64,000 bases of DNA. Source: Plotosus lineatus (lineage: Eukaryota; Chordata; Actinopteri; Siluriformes; Plotosidae). The stretch is from assembly GCA_024760905.1 (NCBI GenBank), contig CM045733.1, positions 22,711,001 through 22,775,000 of the forward strand. The letters are read 5' to 3'. Under the pieces are notes generated by a model that had not been told where the DNA came from, ran no database searches, and saw nothing but the letters and a program-made list of their open reading frames with translations. Below are positions 1 through 11,545 of this stretch, piece by piece (the first letter of the stretch is position 1; the number at the start of each line of letters is the position of its first letter). The position numbers and the translations under genes were made by a program.

Positions 1-184
1 ATTATGCCCAAAAGTCATAGTGAGTAGTATTAATCTTTTATTACTGAACAAATAACAGTGGCTATTCAAAATATACAATCTGAAGGATATACGAATGATC
101 TTGAGATTTAACACAGCAGAGAAACCGATATTGAAGAGATCCGAGTTAGCTTATGAACTACGTGCATCAAGACTCAAAACATAC

Positions 185-3100
185 CTTGACTAAAAACGGC
201 TCTGGGATGTGGTAGATTTTCTCGATGAAGTCCAACATGTCCTGTTTGAACTCATTGTATGAGATGATGTTCAGAAATGAATGTGTGCTGCATCGCCTTT
301 TCATCAGATCCATATACAGCTTTTTCTACAAAACAAAAAGATAAACATTCACACTATGAATCACAGAATAATACACTAGATAAAATATACCCCATAAAAG
401 TCAAGGAATCCAAGACCTCACTCATACTTTCCCCAGAACTACAAAGTGTACTCTACCTTGCCAGATGAATTCATTCCTTCAGGAAAGTGTTTCATCAGCA
501 TCTCCTGAGCTTTTTCAAACTGTTGATTCTTAATGCAAACAACAATAATCTGGAATATAAAAAAGGCATGCTATTTTAATATAACCCTCAACCAACACCA
601 GAGGTCAAAACAAGGGACGTGTAGGGGTTATAGGAAATTTCTAAATTCTTTTATACTTTGTAATCTCCTAGTTTTACTGTTTTACTGTGTAAAGCTGCTT
701 TGTGACAGTGTCAATTGTTAAAAGCGCTATACAGGGATCCCTCACTACTTCACACTTCAACTCATACGGCTTCATTGCATCGTTTTTTGTTTTTAAATAT
801 TGATATAGAAATAAAAAATAAGGAAATTAAGGAAGAACATTGGAAAAAGTTAAGGAAAATGTCAATTATGCAAAAAAAAAAAATCCTAAACAAACATAAA
901 ACAACCCAAAACCACATCAAAACTACTTACATTTTTGTGAGGTGCGCATTCGTGTGCATGTGTCTGTATTTATATTTTATTTACGTCTTATGCATTACAG
1001 ACACTCCCCGACTTACGTTCATCCGTTTTACGTTCTTTTCCCCCCAAAAAAGAAAAAGTCAAATTTTGAGTTTAGACGTACCTACGTAGTATGCTGACGT
1101 AATGGTAATGATGCTGCGTCCATTGTTTACATGTTTACAAAAGACAGACTGAGTGCCCCTCCTTCCCAGTTCAGTTTTATATATATCAGTTATTTCGTGT
1201 GTTACCCTTGTGTTAAGACGTCGTCTCTGTGATCTTTGTGTTTACACTGTTTTGTGGACTTTTGTAACCCTAAACAAATATGGTTGGTCAAAAGCATAAG
1301 CCTACTAGCATGGGTGCAAGTCTCATACACAGAGATGAATTAACTATCTGCTCGGATCACGCAATCTACCATGCATACTCGGTTAAGCAAAGAGAGTTGT
1401 AAAATGAATGAAAGCCTGAATCCAGAAAAGAAAGATAACTCTCCACTCTGCTGGTGATTCATATCAGTGCAGGCTGAGTACTAAACAAATATTCAACGGC
1501 GCCCTTGCTCACTTGAAAGACCGGAAGTCCGTATAACCCGCGCTTTGTCTCAAGTACAGCAAGTAAACTACTTTCGGTGTTGAGCACCTCACATATTGTA
1601 AGCGTTGATTGGCTGTTTTAAGCTTCACGTAAAGTGACTCGGCACAGCTTCATGTAAAGTGACCATCCGTCGACCATCGGAAGCATTTACAAGCAGAAAG
1701 ATCACTTGAAATTAATGTTGATATTATTTGATATATTTGATATTATTTTACAATGTTATGTTTATAATAATTGATTTAGGGGTGTTTTATTAGATACGGT
1801 CATGGTATTTCTGGATGTATAGTCCAGTATGAACGTCATACGTCACTGGAACATACAGTAACAACTTATGTTCATTTTCAACTTACGTTCGGCCATCCGG
1901 AACCAAACAAAAACACAAGTCGGGGTGCGTCTGTAAACATTATTAAATTTGGGCTTGATAAAAAAAATTAAACCTCGTAATCTCACACCACCGATGTATT
2001 AATCAGATTTTATTGCTGTAAGTGAGTATAAGTATGAATGTGTTGATTTTCATTCTCAAATTATTTTTACCTATAAAAATTTATTTAAAAATCCGCTGTT
2101 GCTCTCCCGCAAGAGTGCGAAATGGTAAGGATAGGACATGAATCCCAAAGTTTATAGAAGGCAAGTCAATGGGCATAATATAGAGTCTACAGAAATTAAA
2201 CTACTGTATTAGTATATAGGTATGTGTTGAGTTTAAAGGTTTATAGTCCATCTCTCAGTGATATAACAGAAATAATCTGATGACCCTCACATTAAGCACT
2301 GAAAAGAGATGGCATTTGATCCCTCTAAAATTTTGTATTATAATTGTGCGACATTCTAAAGTGCCTCAATCGTCGGTTGGTGACCAATACAAGAGATTCT
2401 TTTGATGCTAACTTATTTTATTCTAAAATAAAAGCGCTTGAAGATTTTCTTACTTTCAAATATTCCTTTTGAGTTTAAACATCAAAAATATTTGGGGTGG
2501 GTCTATATGTGATGCTGGTCCATTCCCTATCATTAAAATAATATTATTCAATGTGTTATTTTAGCAGAGCATCAGATCTATTTCTCTTATTCCCACATAA
2601 GTCGTGTGGTTGGTAGTTTCTTGCATAAGTTTACAGAAAAATACTAGATTTCTGATGAGCATCACATTATGGAGCATTTTCGATGCGCACCCCACTTAAA
2701 AATCCTGCCTGAAATGGAGTCAGTTTAGAACCATGCAGCAGCACCACACTGAGTATTAACATTAATGATCTGATCCTATACAGCACTGGGGTCTTCGAGC
2801 AGAAATACACATGGAAAAGTTTTCTGTCAACAAATTGCATGTACTGCCAAACTTCAAATCACTACTCAGTTATCAAAAGAAATATTTAAGGATCCATCAG
2901 GATTATAAATGTCCAATTTAAAATTGTTTTAGCATGGTAACAAGTAAAATGCTTGACTCTTCCACTTGAAAGATTTTTTTTTTACAGTGGACCTATTCTA
3001 TAGCCATATGTGATTTGGACATGGAAATTCAGTGGTCCATTATCACTTTGGTTAGTTTCAAAATTAATGGTTTTGTACTGAATTCCATGGCTCTTCATAT

Positions 3101-5042
3101 AGATTCAAACCGGTCAAATATATAAAGCAATTAATATCTTTGTTAAGCATCACATAAGGAACACGATCATAACTTTGGGGATGAGGTGGCTTCTTTTATC
3201 GAAAGGTTTGCATGTCATTAGTGTGTAACTAAGTCGAGTAAAGCACTTGTGCAGTTCTTCTGAATACTGCTTTCCCCATACCAAATAAAAACATATTTAT
3301 TGTTTTGCTCACCATGATGGACATTTCACAGTACTTCAGTTGGATTGGTAGCTTTGCAGTTCAGGTCGTTACTGAAAGATTTTACACCAAATGCCTCATG
3401 GACAGACTGCTTTTCATAGAGTCAAAATCCCAGTAAAATGGTTTTCTGATTTTAAATTTTTGCCTTTTTTTGTTGTCCACTTCACAATGAGCTCTCATGG
3501 ATTCAAAGGTGGATCATGTGACTTTATGCTACATTTTCCATTACAATGTTCCCTATTTGTGTAGTTATCCTTGGTTTTATTTTCTACACGAAAAAAGATG
3601 AACCTGCATTTTAATCGAAACAGAAACTATGCATGCAAGCTTTTTATTAATTTTGTGTTTAATTTATTTTAACATGAATTCTGAAGTAACAAATATTAAT
3701 ATTAAAAAAATTATAGAATATGAATATTCAATACAAAAAGGACACTTTTTTATTAAATACTACTCACTAATCATAAAAAAAAATTATATTAAATCAGAAT
3801 AATCAGCTACAACCTTACTTGTTTGATATTTCTTGGAGAAAGAAAAATCAAAAACAAAAAAAGAAAAAAAGAAAGTTTGGCTCTCACCATTTCCCTGATT
3901 GAGGTGTGAACGTGCTTGACTGTCTCTTGTGAAATATCTATTTCTGTACAGATAGATTCAAGCACACTCAGTGCTGATTCTAGAGGTGTGAGAGGCTTCT
4001 GAAACGTAACATCTAAAAACAAAAAATAAGAAAATAAAAACGCAAAGCAGGAACTATTTAGCAATAAAACGTTGAATGAAGTGAGATGCACTTTAAGCAG
4101 CATCTCATGTAAATGTCTCAGACTTACCAAGTCTGTCTCCAACATTGATTCGCGCGAGGAACTGCATGAATCGTAGTCTGATGGTCAAGTCACTGCATCC
4201 ATCAATGGGTCTGACAACCAACCCTGCATTCATTTCAAACAAGCACAAAATCAAACCTGCAGCAGACAGGCTGATGGCTTTATTATATTTCATACCAACA
4301 ATCCATCCTAACACATTAAATGCTTATACCTAAATACTTGTGAGGTGATACTGGGGCTGTGGGTATGTGCAGTACATACCCACAGCCCCAGTATCACCTC
4401 ACAAGTATTCTTTCTCCAAGAAATATCAAACAAGTAAGGTTGTAGCTGATTATTCTGATTTAATCTCTTTTTCCTTTACTCCTATGTGTATTTTCATTAC
4501 TCTGGTGCACAGGTGGCCATGTGGCTGCAGGTTTTTGTTTCAACCAAGCAGCAGCACACCTGACTTGGCTCATTAAAAATAATATTCAAAATACAGTAAT
4601 AACAACGGTTAACTGATATAACTTGTAACAGTCATGTGAGTTCTGTGTTTTAGTTAAACACTGTTCAATTAAGTTTAATAAACAATGTTATGCTGTTATT
4701 ATAAATAACATTAAGGCTGTATCTTGCATATAACGCGGATATGGCACTGTCCTGTGATTTATGTGGCGTAAAAGAAACTTTAAATAGGAGTAAAGGAAGA
4801 AGAGTTAGCAAGCTACCTATTAGCCTAGCCTAGCCTAGCCTAGCTTAGCATAGCTTAGGTGCTTGACATTTACGACATAAATCCAACTTACTTTCGATAA
4901 GGTTCTTGAACTGAGTGAAACCATCATAGTCTTCATTTCGAAACGCTTCCAAAGCTTTAGAAACATAAAAGTCGAAACTCCAGCGGTTGATAATTTGTTC
5001 CACACTAAACTGTTTGTTGATGCTTTTGTTGTGCGACGCCAT
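185..5042 (-). CDS. terf2: TRF2-like telomeric repeat-binding factor, N-terminal TRFH exons (3' part off window)
   Basis: Five coding exons read on the minus strand: 4892-5042, 4128-4223, 3888-4012, 457-549 and 185-325. All have AG acceptors and GT donors and their phases join exactly. The start ATG is at 5042 (MASHNKSINKQ...). The about 210 residues form the TRFH dimerisation domain: NRWSFDFYVSKALEAFR (helix 1), RFMQFLARINVGDRLD, LTPLESALSVLES, and IIVVCIKNQQFEKAQEML match vertebrate TRF proteins exon by exon. Wording is closer to TRF2 than TRF1 (the NRW..FY..AL.AFR and VVCIKN..FEKA blocks), and no TRF1-type acidic N-terminus precedes it. TRF2 binds double-stranded TTAGGG repeats and protects chromosome ends as part of shelterin. 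The linker and Myb-type DNA-binding domain must lie left of base 1, so only about the first third of the protein is seen. Intron 3 (550-3887) is full of mobile elements. TRF1 identity is the main alternative. Confidence 0.85.
592..727 (+). repeat. L2-like LINE 3' tail fragment
   Basis: Ends in GCTGCTTTGTGACAGTG...AAAGCGCTATA, the typical tail of fish L2-type LINEs, and resembles the tail near 53770-53880. It is cut at 727 by the next element, which begins at the TA dinucleotide. Confidence 0.6.
728..996. mobile_element. Tigger/pogo-like MITE, right end lost
   Basis: Begins CAGGGATCCCTCACTACTTC, the same terminus as the complete MITE at 59327-59756, and shares its internal GTGAGGTGCGCAT and TTACGTCTTA blocks. 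It is interrupted by the element starting at 998, inserted at a TA. Confidence 0.6.
998..1934. mobile_element. Tigger/pogo-like non-autonomous DNA transposon (937 bp)
   Basis: Terminal inverted repeats CAGACACTCCCCGACTT and, at the right, AAGTCGGGGTGCGTCTG. It is flanked on both sides by TA, the expected mariner/Tigger target duplication. Internal text TTTGTAACCCTAAACAAATATG resembles Tigger interiors. No open transposase frame. It lies in terf2 intron 3. Confidence 0.7.
1937..3787. other. terf2 intron 3, no recognisable feature
   Basis: AT-rich sequence without a convincing open frame or repeat family that I can name. Short local A- and T-runs only. Confidence 0.5.
3788..3844 (+). repeat. 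Donor copy of a 57-bp inverted duplication
   Basis: These 57 bases, just beyond the exon 3 donor of terf2, reappear as an exact reverse complement at 4408-4464 in intron 1. Confidence 0.9.
4333..4409. repeat. Perfect 36-bp hairpin in terf2 intron 1
   Basis: Arms 4333-4368 and 4374-4409 are exact reverse complements, separated by the 5-base spacer GCAGT. The right arm runs directly into the inverted 57-bp copy. Confidence 0.95.
4408..4464 (-). repeat. Inverted 57-bp copy of 3788-3844
   Basis: Exact reverse complement of the segment next to exon 3. It is followed at 4465-4485 by a 21-base stretch that matches the reverse complement of about 4783-4803 with one mismatch. Confidence 0.9.
4824..4857. 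repeat. TAGCC pentanucleotide repeat
   Basis: About six imperfect copies of (C)CTAG/TAGCC, 35 bases inside terf2 intron 1 from the exon 1 donor. Not telomeric TTAGGG. Confidence 0.8.
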
Positions 5043-5154
5043 ATTTGTGGTACTCTTTCCGTTCTGGCGCGAAAGCGCTTCTGCAGTTTTTCTTTTATGT
5101 TACAGTGCCCTCTACCGGGTTTTATTTTTCATAACACGAGGGAAAAGGCTCGGT

Positions 5155-5400
5155 GAGGTCGTTCCTGTGTGGAGTGTGCCCGTTTGCAGGTTTCCTCCGG
5201 GAATTCCTCTTTCCTCCCACCGTCCACAGACATGCACACTCGGTTAAGTACCCCTAGGTATGAGTGCAAATGAGTGAGGGGGTTATTGGCTCTGACACAG
5301 ACCACACTGAGCTGGTCTGGTGAGCTGATCAGGGTGTACCCCTTACTTCATCACCTTCGGCTAGGATAGGCTCCAGCCTCCCCGTGTCCCAGGTTGGATT
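5155..5400 (+). mobile_element. SINE-C (Mermaid-like) fragment
   Basis: Contains the conserved blocks GTTTCCTCCGGG, CCACAGACATGCACAC and AGGCTCCAGCCTCCCCGTG seen in better copies at 31098 and 49018. The tRNA-like head is missing. It sits just upstream of the terf2 start. Confidence 0.55.
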
Positions 5401-5645
5401 AATAAGTTTGGCAAAATTATTGAATGGGGTGGTGATGCAGTAAGTGATAATTGTTGCATTTTAACTAATAAACTAAGATATTAAATTTATAATAAATATT
5501 AGCCCATAGGAGTCTGCTGCCATCACTCAATAAATAATAACAAAATAGTAAAGGCACCAATTTTTTTTTTTATGGAACTTCATGATAGAATAAAAACAAT
5601 TTGCAATGGCTGTGTAGTGTTGTGTGTGTTCACCTCACAGCAATC

Positions 5646-5945
5646 TTTTTCTTTTCCTTTCGGCTTTTGCGCTTTTTCTCCAGGGGTCGCCGCAGTGAAT
5701 CATCTGATTCGCATGTTTGATTTGGCATATGTTTTTACCCAGATGCCCTGCCTGACACAACCCTTTAGCAAGGGGTAGAAACACGCTGATGGCTATGCTG
5801 CGACTAAATCAGCAATGGTTCTTTTACATGAACCTCTTACCGTAGACAGTGAGAGACATGGCTGGCCTTTCATAACCCAGTTAACTTCACTGGGGAGACA
5901 GTGACAGTTGTGCAGAGTGGGACTCACAGCAATAAGGTTCTGGAT
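5646..5945 (-). mobile_element. SINE-A copy, antisense
   Basis: Reads on the minus strand from a decayed head, through the GGTTCATGTAAAAGAACC block and GGAAGGGCATC-like region, to the GGCGACCCCTGGAG tail. Followed at 5945-6060 by a SINE-C fragment in the same orientation. Confidence 0.7.
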
Positions 5946-6568
5946 TTCAGTCCCAGCCTCAGCAAGGACATTTTTGTGCTGGGTTTGTTCTTCCCATGAT
6001 TGCGCTGCTTTCCTCTGGGTACTCTGGTTTATTCCCACAGTCTAAAGACATGCACACTAGGCTAGTTAGCTGTTTCACACTCAAACATATATGTGTGTGT
6101 GTGTGTGTGTTGGTCCTGAAATGGTCTGGCATGCTGTTTATAGTATCGAGCTGTGTCAAGTGAGATAGGATCCATCCTTCGCTACTCGAACTGAATGGTT
6201 CTTCAGATGATTGTGTGAGAGTGCAATGGCTGTTTACATTAGAAGAACTCCAATGTGTGAAATGACAGAGGTCAGACAGACTTTAGATTCACTGTACCTT
6301 TAGATTTCAGACTTAACTATTAATATCTTTCCCCTGTTTTTACATTATACTCATATGTGTATACCACTGGTGTGTCATCAGGGCCAGCAAAGTCTTCTCT
6401 GATGATCTAAACCAGGGGTCACCAACCTTTTTGAAACTGAGGGCTGCTTCTTGGGTACCAATTAATGCGACGGGTGACCAGGTGGATATACACTTGTGAC
6501 ATAACAAATTTGCTCAATTTACATTTAATTATATGTTACTATTAATAATTAATGATATTCATCTGTGT

Positions 6569-8267
6569 CAGGTGTTGAGAACCTTTTTGACTAAGAGAGC
6601 CAAAAAAAACAAAATAAATCTAATCCTCTGAGAGCAAAATATATTTTTTAATACTGAGACCAACAATTTTAGAGTATAATACGAATCTGAATTTATTTTA
6701 AAAGATATTGTCACAACGAAGTTATTTATTAATAAGACAAGTACTTCTTACTATTAATGTGACTTCTGGTGCTGCATGGTTTTGCTGATAGCTTTGTAGT
6801 CTGGTTGATTTGGGGTGAGGTTCAGCTTCATGCAGGCGTTTAGGCTTCCATCTATTACGTGACCGCAGGTTGGTCTTGATGCTTTTCAGGTGTGAGAAGG
6901 ACCGCTCGCGTGCGCATGTGGAGCCAAACATGGTCAATATGACTCACATGCTGCAGTGTTTATGTTACAGGAAGCGCGTCCCACATAGCTGTCAACCCCT
7001 AAGATTAATGAAGAGTGAGAAGCAGGGGTCCAGGGGGCACAGCCTCTGGTCAGGTTCAGGACAATGCTGTGGTCAGGGGGTGTAGGGGGGCAAAGCTCCT
7101 CCCAGAAAATTTTGGTTTTAAGGGTTTTTAAGAGTGATTTTTAAACCATTTCATGCAAGTTTTATATGTAATGATTAAACACAGACATAGGGGAGAAAAT
7201 ACAAAATTACACATGTCTTTCAGATTTAATAATGTAATGTAAATTAAATCTTCAATGAAAGAACTAATGATATATAAAGTGTAACCTAATAACATATATC
7301 AAAAATAAGGTTGGCTAAAGTAAAGTATTAATCGTAACATTTCTATTTTTTGAAATTTTATCCAAATAATTCTTCATCATAATCTTTGCTGTTTTTGCTC
7401 ATAGATGGCATGTATCATATGCAGCAACCTTGCAATGACACAATTAGTTGACAAACTGAAATTAATTAACCATGTTAACAAATCTACTCATATAGATGGC
7501 AAGTATCCTGTGCAGCAACACTGCAACAACACATGGAAATCCGAACTGAAACTTATTAACAATGTTAACATTTCTAACTACATTACTACTACTATATTTA
7601 ACTACATTAGTAAATGAAAACATCATCTGAGCAGGTTGTGAAACATTTTCTCATGGAAATTACATCCTTAAAAAAATTTAAAATAATAATGAAATTGGGA
7701 AATAATTGTATTAATGCCAGAGATTTTAGACACCTTGCATGAGAGATTGAGAAGGAGATGAAATGCGTGAGTCTCACGCTTGATGCGTGAGAGTTGACAA
7801 GTATGATCCCAAGGCAATCAGCTGGTCTTCGGGTTGAAGTTTTTTCATTCTGTCCATTTGTGTTTTTCTTGCCAGCTTTGCTTGGCTTCTTGCACAAGAG
7901 TTGATCAAACGAGGGAAATTTAACCTCTTTACTCCAAAACAACTTGCACAGGCTGTTGCATATAATCCAATAAAATTAGAGTTTCAAGGTATCGGCCCCG
8001 CCCACACACTGGAGTACAAAAAGGATTGTCTCTCTGCTGCGCGTCACAGTGACAAGTGGCATTGAAAATAGATGCATAGATTGAAATGCGTGAGATTTAT
8101 TTATGTTTTTGTTTTATTTGATGGCTTTTTCTGTATTTTTATTTAAAGGACAGCAAAATTATGTATTAGTTATTCTGTTAAGAAAGGCCGTCTGATTTAT
8201 CTGAGAGCCAGATGCAGTCATCAAAAGAGCCATGTCTGGCTCGTGAGCCACAGGCTCCCGACCCCTG
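6569..8267 (-). mobile_element. Inner hAT element, nested
   Basis: Starts CAGGTGTTGAGAACC followed by AAGAGAGCC and ends GGCTCGTGAGCCACAGG...CCCCTG, characteristic hAT ends. It is paralogous to the element spanning 40216-44735. A minus-strand relic of the transposase C-terminus lies at 6722-6937. Confidence 0.7.
6722..6937 (-). pseudogene. hAT transposase C-terminal (hATC dimerisation) relic
   Basis: The conceptual reading FGSTCARERSFSHLKSIKTN followed by RSR and KLNLT-like text resembles the C-terminal dimerisation region of hAT transposases (FGSTY.CE..FS..K.IK). A sister fragment with better continuity is at 44043-44216. No catalytic region remains here. Confidence 0.6.
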
Positions 8268-8423
8268 AACAGGCTCGCGGGTGACTAGTGTCCTTGTGGG
8301 CAACCTGGTGCCTGCGGGGCACCATGGTGGTGACCCCTGATCTAAACACTATCTGAAACACTGACCTACATTTACAACTTAAATCCTAATATTGTTTCCA
8401 TTAAGTCGTATTACTTTATTCAC

Positions 8424-8765
8424 AGTGGGCAGTGGTGGTCTAGTGGTATAGGGCGCCGGATCGCTGATCCAAAGGTTGGGGGTTCGAGTCCCACTCTCCA
8501 CAGGGTTGTCACTGTCCCCCCCCAGTGCAGCTAACTGGGTTATCAAAGGCCGGCCATGTCTCTCACTGTCTATGGTGAGAGGCATGTAAAAGAACCATTG
8601 CTGACTTTCGACAAGAGTAGGCTGCAAATCCGTCAGCGTGTTTCCGCCCTGCGATGGCCTGGCGAGCTGTCCAGGGTGTATTCTGCCCTCGCCCTGAGTT
8701 GGCTGGGATGGGCACCAGCCTCCCCGCGACCCTAATTAGGATGAAGCGGTTACAGAAAATGAACT
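8424..8765 (+). mobile_element. SINE-A head with SINE-C-type tail (chimeric subfamily)
   Basis: tRNA-like head with A box TGGTCTAGTGGTATAGG and B box GGTTCGAGTCCC, then AAAGGCCGGCCATGTCTCTC. After the GCGTGTTTC block it switches to GCGATGGCCTGGCGAGC...CTCCCCGCGACCCTAATTAGG, the tail seen in SINE-C copies. The same switch occurs at 15091-15354 and 60100-60345. Confidence 0.8.
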
Positions 8766-8769
8766 TTAT

Positions 8770-9883
8770 TCACAACAGTATACTCTCTTCATTTAGTGTC
8801 TCTTGGCTGCACTGCTTACAGTACATGTGTGGATGTTAGATTTTTTTCTTCCAATCAGATTTCAGCTTCTGTATGCTTCCCCGTCTGCTCAGGGCCTTCA
8901 GAATCAGCAGTGCTGGATGACGTCACTTAAACTAGTGATGGATCTGTTTCTTTAACCAATCAGACTTCAGATTCACCTCACAGACCCATGGCTCACAATA
9001 ATAGCAGCATTTTTCCATCCTAAGATTAGTTGATCAGTGCAAAACTATTTGAATAGTCTGTAGTGACCTGAAAACGATGCATTTAAGTTATAATTTTTTA
9101 TGCACACAATGACTGAAGGAGATGTTAACTTAATGTCAGACATTTTTAAAACTACATTTTCAAGGCAGACCTTTCCAGAAAAACTCGACATCATAAGGAG
9201 CAGTTGAAGAGGTATGGTTTGCACTTGTTATATTTGGCCAGTGCCAAATTTATCGGGCCCCCAATTTTCTCCTAATTTTAGCCGTATCCAATTCCTATAC
9301 CATTAGTTATCGCCTTCCTTATCACACTATCACCACTGACCAGGAAGAGGTGAAAGCATGCATGAACCTCCTCTGTGACATGCAATGCTAGCCTCTTCTT
9401 GAACTACGGTGCATGCGGTCTAACACACTCGGAGATAAAGCGCTATCTGCCCCCTTGTACGAATGAGCTCATAGACACCCATGATTGGCTGGTGATCACT
9501 GTGCGTGACAGGTAAGTGAGTGCATGTCGTCCCTCCCTCCCGTGAGAGCTCGGCCAACCAGGCTGCTTGGAATCCTGGCCACAGACGGCTGTGGCATTAA
9601 ACCGAATTAAAAATTGCCATCTCCGGTTTAATAATAACATACATTTTACTCGGAATATCCACCTGTAAACACAGGGGAAGGTTATAAAATGCTGAGTTTC
9701 AATGATCGCAAAGAAATGCAGTGCCTCGCCTTATTATATTGCGTTTTAGTATATTATTGACATACTTGGATAAGAGAACATATCAAGATCAGTGATGAGC
9801 ACATTTATATCTCTGGGATATTTAATGTGCAGGTCTGTTGGTTGTAGGAAAAAAACGGAGTACTCGGAGGAAACCCCACATAA

Positions 9884-9918
<35 letters not shown>

Positions 9919-10520
9919 ATGCGCCCTTGAACCCAGACACATTTTATGCTTATTTCACATTTATACTTCTGATCTTGTATATAATGACGAGAGAGTAATC
10001 TAAAAATTACAAAAAGTTTAAAAACCCTGGTTGCTGAAAATCCCAAGTCAGTCCGACTAGCTACCAGCAAGTCAAACTGGTAAGTGGAAACTAATGCAAC
10101 ATAGCAGACAAAATTCATACATAAGGCAATAAAAGATAACCAATGAACATGTGTTCTCCAGTTTATTTAACAAATCAGGAAACTGTAAAATAATCTCAAC
10201 AAGGCTGAGGCACTGGCCAAAGTGCTTTCATTGTGATCTCGGATCACTTCAACCATGTGACCATGGACACTACAGTACCGAACTTTGTGCAGTATGTCGG
10301 TTGTCCCACCAGAGAGGAGAGGACTTTAGTTACTTTAGAACCTGCTGTATACAAACACTAAGAATGACCCCCCCCCCACACACACACACACACACACACA
10401 CACTTCCCAATGAGGATATCAGACCAAAACCTAATTTATCTTTCTTCATGCTATGTGCCTGTTGGGAGAGGCTATAGTTTTGCTTTGAAGTAATAGACTG
10501 GCAAACACTCGGTTAACCCC
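8770..10520. other. Intergenic, only simple repeats recognised
   Basis: No supported coding region. Contains a (GA)n tract at 9887-9916 and a C-run plus (CA)n at 10370-10402. Segment 9380-9660 (panel of GCGTGACAGGTAAGTGAG and CGTCCCTCCC) looks like an old repeat that I cannot name. Confidence 0.5.
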
Positions 10521-10599
10521 ACAGTGAAGGCATTAATTGGCTTACTGAGCATATTTCACACTTCACAATTTTCCGCACTTAAGCCACTGTCCAAGCTCA

Positions 10600-11545
10600 G
10601 AAGATTTTTTCTTACCTAAATAACAATTTGTGGGTGACTAAAGACATCAAAGACCTCAATGACAAGAAGAGGGCATTCACGGCTGGCAACAGAGTTGAGA
10701 ATAATCCAAAGTTCACTCAGAGTCAACATCAGAGGGTCTGAGGACAATTACAGGAGAAAGTTGGAAAGGAAATGCCAACATTACAACATGAGAGAGGTTT
10801 GAAGTGGTAGGAAGACAATTATTGGTTTCAGGCCACCATCCACAGAGGAGCTGAGGGCGGTAAGAATAGGGCAAAATCGCTGAATATCTTTTAAACTGAA
10901 TCAACACTGTGCGTACCGCAAAGCCCCCTTCTGGCTGTCAAAGGCAAGCCTGAAACCCCCCACCTCTGCCACACCACCTTGTCTCCATCCCTCTGCTTAT
11001 TGTATCTTTGCCTCCTGTGATAGACCTGACACCCCACTCCCACCTGTCAATTTCACCCGGATGGGGTGAGCCCTTGTGTCCTTAAAGCTCGTGTCTCCCA
11101 GCTCTGTGGAGTCTTACATTACATCTTCACAAATAAGCCGTCTACAGAGGGTCCCAGTGCAGTGGAAGACGTCATGGCTCGTTCCTGTATCAAATTCCCC
11201 ATGTCCCAGTGGCCCCCAGAATTATAGGCCCATGGCACTGAATTCACATGACATGAAGACCCTTGAGAGACATATACTGGATCAACTACAGCCCATGATA
11301 AGTTAACATATAGACAGACCCCCTTCAGTTTGCCTACCAGCCTCATCCTGGAGTTGAGGACGCCATCATGTACCTGGTTCATCGTGTCTACATCCACCTG
11401 GACCAGCCGGCGAGTACTGTGAGGGTCATGTTATTTGACAATTCCAGTGCACTCAAAACCATCAGGCCAACAGTCCTGGGTGAGAAGCTGACAGTGATGC
11501 AAGTGGATCCCTCTCTTGTGTCCTAGATTGTGGTGCGCCTGTAGC
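10600..11545 (+). mobile_element. Degenerate L2/jockey-type LINE reverse transcriptase fragment
   Basis: Broken frames read KDIKDLNDKKRAF-like and MREV...GFRPP-like text, then NYRPMALNSHDMKTLERH, PPSV..PASSW and DYL-type blocks of jockey-superfamily reverse transcriptases. Several stops and shifts. Its right end abuts RTE-type sequence near 11545. Confidence 0.65.

Larger units (their letters stand above)
6413..8339 (-). mobile_element. Outer hAT element with 8-bp target duplication, carrying an inner hAT
   Basis: Begins CAGGGGTCACCAACC and ends GGTGGTGACCCCTG, hAT-type inverted ends, flanked by an exact 8-base duplication ATCTAAAC at 6405-6412 and 8340-8347. The outer left arm (6413-6568) and right arm (8268-8339) enclose a second hAT copy. 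No intact transposase remains. Confidence 0.8.

Noticed and set aside
4824..4857. Interstitial telomeric repeat in terf2
   Set aside because: The unit is TAGCC/GGCTA, not TTAGGG.
8436..8500. tRNA gene from A/B-box-like sequence
   Set aside because: It is the head of SINE-A; similar heads at 22981, 28500, 39167 and 61500 are followed by SINE bodies, and no clean cloverleaf with an acceptor stem is visible.
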